NCBI RefSeq assembly: GCF_023343835.1
Contig: NC_064437.1
Location: 56,494,972-56,558,971, forward strand
Length of the DNA: 64,000 bases
Source of the DNA: Lagopus muta
Lineage: Eukaryota > Chordata > Aves > Galliformes > Phasianidae
Direction of reading: 5' to 3'
Below are positions 58,332 through 64,000 of this stretch, piece by piece; positions within the stretch are counted from its first letter, which is position 1, and each line of letters starts with the position of its first letter. The notes under the pieces were generated by a model. It worked only from the letters and a program-made list of their open reading frames with translations, was not told the origin of the DNA and searched no databases. Both the position numbers and the translations under genes were made by a program.

Positions 58332-61300
58332 GTGAGTAGCCAGTCAGCTGCTGGGCTGAGGGGCAAGAAAAGATCGGAAAGGACAAGTTTCTTTCTACAG
58401 AAGGATGAATCAGTTTGTATTTAAAAGACTTTAAGTTCAGATGCATATTGTGAATATGTTTAAAGAAAAAACAGTGTAAAAGGGCTTGGCAGTAAGCAGT
58501 CGGCCAGTGTCATTGCTGTGTTGTTGTTAGAGGAATTATTCTGCATCTAGAGCTCAGACCTGGCCTTCTGCTTTCAGATGGTGACCTTCTTGCTCAAGCT
58601 TCTTCAGAAGTAAAAGTTTTCACTTGTAATCCTGAGATATTTTGTTTTTCCCAAGGCCCTGCAGATGAAGTACAGGAGTAAGCAGTGCTGAGGGCAAGAG
58701 GAGCTGCTGCGTTGTGTTGTCAGCCTTCAGTCCATCGCAGCTTCATATTCACTTCCCTTGCATCCACTTTTCATACCGCAGTGTTCACGCATGTGTTCAG
58801 CTCCGTGACTGAATAGTATTATTAGGGATGACCTGCCATTTAATTCTACACTTAGAAGCAGGAGCTTTAGGGTATCACTATATTTATAATGATGTAAAAG
58901 TTTTAAGATTGGCCTTCAGGCTCTATTTCTAGCTAGAGTTTTATTTTCTGCAGTGATTATTTCTGTAGCAGGGTTCTGTGGCAGCTCAGTTATAGACGTT
59001 TTCACAAAGCTGATGTTCTTTGGGTTCTCGTTAACTCTCAGCACTCTCATTCTAAATTCTGTCTGGCAAGGCTATAAAAGCCATGGGTACATTTTGACTT
59101 ATTCCTAATATCTTCCACTTCACAACCGCCATCCAAATGGGAGCATTTTGCGTGGTACCAAAAAAAGCCTCATGATCGTGTTGTTCCTGCCTTGCTTTCA
59201 AGCGCACCAGATAATGCCACTTGTTTCAGCTTAGTCACGTCTGGGGGAATGTCAGGAGTCTGCATCACATGAGCTGCTCCTCAGGTTTCCTGGCCTATAT
59301 CAGCATGTTTTCCTGGAGAGAACGGGGGCAAAGATGTTATTAAATGGCTCACCCTTTATGTTAGGATCAGTCTTCAAACCTTAGCCTTATTCCTGGGCTT
59401 TTCCTGTGACGTTTCACCTGTATGTTGTGCTGATTTATGTGAAAATGTTGTAGTACCATTTGTTTTCCTTTAAGGTTTTGTCTTTCAGATGGAAGAACGT
59501 ACATTCTAACCAGCCTTCCCTGGGCGGTTGTGGTGTACCTAAGGTGGGAAAAGCACCCTTACAGCCTGTGTGTTCCCTCCTGCCTTCATGTACCTGTGAT
59601 GAATGCCCCACACACACTACCTGGGGATGCCCCAGTGAGGCAGGGCTTTGAGCCTGTCTTCCTCAGCATCACTCGCTGATGCTGCAGCATTCACCATGCC
59701 AGCTGCACAAACCCTGGTAAGGACAAAAGACAGGGAGCCCCAAAGGCTGGCAGCACCCAAGCCATTGCCTTGGCTATTCTAGACAGTGTGCCATTCAAGA
59801 CAGTGGGCTGTTGTCTCTCCGCTCTGCCTCAGGGCAAGGTGCTGGATCTGTTCCTAGGGTCATGTCCAGTTCAAAAGCTGGTCAGTGCTGCTTCCCAAGC
59901 CCTACAGCGTGTTCTGTGCCCATCCCATGCCCCCTTCTCTCCCCATGGTGCATACAGGGCCAGCCACCCACAGTGCCCATGTAAGGAAGGGTGACACTCT
60001 CTTGTTGACATCAGCTAATCCAGCCAGGCATGCAGAGGGGCAGCAGAATGTGATGCTCACATGTAGCGTGGCAGACAGCCCTTGGGACTGGCTGTCTCCA
60101 TCACACCCCTGGCATGGACATACAGGACAGGGGAAGACCTTTTCAGTGCACCTCTGCACAGCCAGCAGAGCTGCCGAGGGGCTGGGCAGTAGTGATCCTG
60201 TGCGTTCAGCCATGCTCATTCCTAGGGGAGAAAAATAATGAGTATCCTGTGCTGCAAGTTAACAGTGGCTCTGCAATACTTACTCTTAGTTTGTACAAAA
60301 TCTGTGCTTTGTGTTGGTGGAAGTGGCTGAGTAGGGATAGAGGTCTCACAATATACTTTCCTGTGTTAGTGAGAACCTGGCTGAGCACAGTCGTCTTTTC
60401 CAGATGCTTGGCCACATAGGAGAAAAGGAGAAAAAATGCTTCCTTAATGAGGTTTTCTTATTGGTGTTGAGGTAGCCTACCCTAACACCAGCATGGGCAG
60501 CAGAGGTTGTTGTGTATTTCAGATGGTGGAGGAAGGAATTCCAGGACAAGAGATGCTTGATTTGGCTTCCATAGACAAATCAGGATGAGAGGAGTGTTGC
60601 TGACACAGAGACCAGAGGATGAATCAGAGCCACAGTGTTTGACCTAAGGCTCAATAAATTAGACAAGAGGGAAACTTCAGGACAAATCTGTAGTGCTGGA
60701 GGATCTTAGGAAATTCAAACACCAGGCCCTGCAGAAGCTACTCCAGATCTGTGCACTGTTGTGCTCACACCTGTGCTCACTTCATCCATGCACTAAATTG
60801 CTTCCCTGTGTGATAACAAACCTGTGTATTCACTGCAGGCTGCAGTGTGAAACCCTGAAATGAGAGAAAAGAAGGAAAGCAAGCATCCAAGCAGTTCACT
60901 GTCCTCTGCCTGCAGATGGGAGCAAGACATCAGTAGAGCAGTGTGACACTGAGGTCTCATCCAGCTACAATTAGGGGATGGTTTGATGCTCACAAACCTG
61001 GGTTTCACAGCCTAAAACAAAGCAGTGGGTGGTCCTGAGAGCCACACAGTGCAGTCTGGGCAGTTGTAGCAGCCATCCTTGGATGCTACCAGCTTCTGAA
61101 GCCTTCCCTTTTGCAGATATTTAAGCAACTAACTTGAAAATAAGTTAGAAATTCTGATATGGGCCTGTTTCTGCTAATAGCAGTTGCAGCCATAATCCTA
61201 AATGACTAATGAGGTCGGTCACTGTTTCTTGATCTAACTGAAAAGTATTTATGGATTTTGGGTGGCTTCTTTGTGGTTCACCCAAAAAGTTGATGTCCAG

Positions 61301-63966
61301 GCACCCCAAAATTCTGGAGTCACTGTACTTCTGTGGAGCATTCATAGTCTGTGTTAGGTGAGATATGGATCTGTAAGACAGACTTTCTGTGTTCCACCCC
61401 TGCTTTCTTGAGTGGAGAACATGCTCCTCCATTGCTGCATATTTAATTGTAAATTTTATGCTGGATTTAAACTCCTTTAAAAGAACTTACTGGGTTGTTA
61501 CAGTGGATCCAATGGTGAAAGCAACCACGGTGGTGTTTGCCAGCATCCCGCTCCATGAAGCATCACAGGAAACGTGTCCACAAAGCTCACTGTTGTGGAA
61601 TACAGAGAAGCCTCTTCCTCCCCCCACCCTGTGGGTGGGGTTTGTGCTGATAGGTTTTCAGGCTCAAGTTCCATCTGGATTTCGGGATGTAATGTTTACT
61701 GAATAATCTTCTCTGAGTGGGGATGCTCCCACAGCTAGAGATCTCTGTCCAGATTTTTGGAATTCTGCTGTTTAAATACTCAAATTGATCTGTCACATCG
61801 CTGCTTGGCTTGCATCAACACATCTGACTTTTCAGGATGTTTTCCAAATGACGCACTGGTGTTGCTTTGTAATGGTAACACTGCGATCCAGAAACTCCAC
61901 AGACAGGGAACAAAGTCTGTTTATTTATTTTTTAATGCTCACTTTCTGTTTTAAGAAGATATTTTTAAACTCATTAAGATATGTAGAGTTTAGAGATTAT
62001 GCTATGGGATTTATGCGAAGAGACTGACCTCTCAATTAGAAAGTTGTGCCAAAAACAATCCCCTGAGTGGAGTGTTAGTGCATAAAATTTCCTGAAAAGC
62101 TGTTCTACAGTATGAACAGCTCATCTTCTGAGCTATTATTGCCATGGACTTGATGATTTCTCTGTGTGCCATCTGCTCAGCGAGAATTTGTTCTCAGCTG
62201 CATTACTTCATTTGTGCGTTTTTTTTTTCATGATACAAATGGTCTGAATGATCTTTTCATCTCTCCTCTAATATTCTGAGATGGCCAAGGAGCCTTTCTG
62301 GTCTCACCAGACCGTGGGAGCATTGAATTACCTCAGCAGAAGGCATCAGGTGGTTGGGAGCCCATGCGAGTGCCTACAATGTGGGCATTGAGAGGAGTAT
62401 GTTGTTCCTATCCCAGAACAAGGGGCCCTGTGCTGAAGCGTAACCAGCTGAGAGCCTTCACCACCTCTGATCTCTCTCAATGGGATTGAATTCCACAAGT
62501 AACTTTTATTTTTGGTCCTTTTTAGTTAAGATAGCAAAAAGACGGGAAGGGCACGTTAGAATTAACATTGTCTGATTTGTTCTCGATGGTAGGTCTTTCT
62601 GCAGTGGAAAGGAGGGATAGCCTATGGTTTTCTTTTTTTCCTTTTTTTTTTTCTCCAGCTCATTAGATAGATAAGGCAAGGATATGCCACAGGAATGAGA
62701 TTTGCCAGACTGCAATGCTGTTGTTTTGGGGCAAATTCTTCCCCTGGGTGTGAAGCGAAACACGAGTATCTGATGACAGATGAAAATGCAGGTTAGGGAA
62801 AAGTGGAGACCAGACACAGGGAACTTGTTGCCCTTCTGGAGAGACCCGACAGTGTGCAGAATGCATGCTAGGTGGCTTTTTCTGAAACCAGACCGCCTGC
62901 ATTGCTCTCCTCGCTTTCCTTCCTACTCCGACATGGTGGAAAAAATGCCAGCCTGTCTGCTGCCGGGCTGAGCACGGCCGTGCCTGTCGCTCTGCACTGC
63001 AGCCCAGTCCAAGCCACGTGCGGCAGCGGTAAGGATTAGCTCTGCTCCTGGATGGGAAGGTCCCACACGGTTCCCAGGCTGAGCTCACCATATGTGCTTC
63101 ACGTGGCTGTCCTGAGGGTTACGTGAAATGGAGAGTTCAGCTTCATGTGCAAGTTGGTTTGTGTTTCTTCATTCTGGATAATGCAACACAGATGCAGAGG
63201 ACTGAGTGAGGGCGTCTGTTGCAGAGGCAGAGATGCAGCGGGCTTTAGTAAAGCCCTCTAGGTTTTACTAATACCGCCTTCTTCCCTAGAATTTTCTGCT
63301 GTTTCCTGATGGGAGTCACATGTGTGAGGGGACACCCTTGGGGCCACCTGTTAAGTGCCCTCCCCCACTCACACAGTTTTTTTTGCCTCTGAAAAACATG
63401 GCTTTTTTCTGTTTGGAGAAAAGGCAGAGACTTGGGCAGTTGTTTTGTCATTTGGAGACGTGGGAAGAGCACTCTGATACAGCACTTGAAGAAATAAAGG
63501 AAGAGGGCAAGAAAGGAGGTCAGAAAAACTGGGCAGAGCTCCCTTTGGGCTCCTTTTTGTGTGTGTGTGAATCGTTGCAGAATTACGTTTTTTTTAAAGG
63601 TAAGATGTGTGCATTCACAAGCCCATTCAGTTTGCTGTTTGCTTTAGTGCAAAGTAATTTTGGAAATGGCATCTTCCATAGAAGGGTCGTGTCATGTACA
63701 AAGTGCCCTGCTACTGTGAAATGTTCCCAAGACTAATGCTATTAATTGCAACATGCAGGATTAATGAGCTGCTGCCGTGTCCCACGAGATTAGTTGCTGT
63801 GAAGAGAGCTCTGGCTGGCTAATGGGGCCATGTACCCCGGGCAAAAACCAGAATATATGACTTGATTTGGTCTCCAGGCAAGGGAGAACAGCTAGTTTGT
63901 TTCTTGATTGAAGGGTGCTATGGAATATTATAAGTAGAGGCAGAACAATAGCATTTTTCCTGTCAA

Positions 63967-63982
63967 TTTTTTTTTTTTTTTT
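63967..63982. repeat. poly-T tract (16) near the window end
   Basis: Sixteen T, followed by AAAAACTAATCC. The window ends 18 bases later, so its wider context cannot be judged. Confidence 0.9.
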
Positions 63983-64000
63983 AAAAACTAATCCTTAAAT

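Larger units (their letters stand above)
57400..63966. other. intron-like non-coding DNA
   Basis: No gene recognised apart from a short exon candidate at 58291-58331. A T20 tract is at 58225-58244. The plus and minus frames at 59885-60238 and 59902-60219 overlap each other and carry no motif. A GT repeat lies at about 63559-63568. A TAAT-rich segment at about 63738-63770 is noted as a finding. No CR1 copy is seen in this part. Confidence 0.5.

Noticed and set aside
58141..58446. Lysine-rich minus-strand open frame
   Set aside because: It is the translation of the poly-A complement of the T20 tract at 58225-58244.
1..64000. tRNA, rRNA, known microRNA hairpin or CRISPR array
   Set aside because: I scanned by eye for the TTCGANNC T-loop of tRNAs, let-7-type seeds and spaced direct repeats and found none. 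A tRNAscan-SE or Infernal run would be needed to exclude them.
1..64000. Full-length endogenous retrovirus or LTR pair
   Set aside because: I saw no long direct repeats flanking open frames, no primer-binding site next to an LTR-like TG...CA boundary, and no reverse-transcriptase motif in the translated frames.

Overview
The window reads as vertebrate, and specifically avian, nuclear DNA. It has about the base composition of a bird macrochromosome, CpG is depleted outside one island, and the only interspersed repeats I can name are four 3'-end fragments of CR1, the dominant LINE of birds. A galliform such as chicken fits best, but I cannot fix the species. There are no bacterial-style operons, no rRNA or tRNA genes that I can find, and no CRISPR array.

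Layout. Positions 1 to about 7.5 kb are unique non-coding DNA with one CR1 fragment (523-672). From about 7.5 to 9.6 kb CpG density rises sharply to form a strong CpG island. Inside it lies the best-supported coding segment, a putative plus-strand first coding exon at 8687-8831. It encodes a Pro/Ser/Arg-rich N-terminus and ends at a good splice donor (GTAAGA, phase 1). A strong minus-strand donor just upstream (7952) suggests a divergent transcript from the same promoter. I could not name the gene from about 48 low-complexity residues.

From about 9.2 kb to the end the DNA looks like one very long first intron: AT-rich, full of stop codons, with homopolymer tracts, a few microsatellites, CR1 fragments (22170-22232, 22495-22757, 42597-42700) and no convincing exon. 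Two short downstream segments (34911-35047 and 58291-58331) have acceptor-like starts and join exon 1 without an immediate stop. Both are only candidate exons. A possible alternative first exon with GATA motifs lies at about 28.66-28.87 kb, and a CTCF-like motif at 57.27 kb.

What remains unexplained is modest: perfect AT-rich palindromes, homeodomain-rich AT islands that could be conserved non-coding elements, a small internal CpG cluster at 35.0-35.3 kb, and three open frames longer or more cysteine-rich than their surroundings. I did not find a clear undescribed system. The most useful leads are the unidentified promoter and exon and its possible alternative exons, all testable with RNA data and cross-species alignment.
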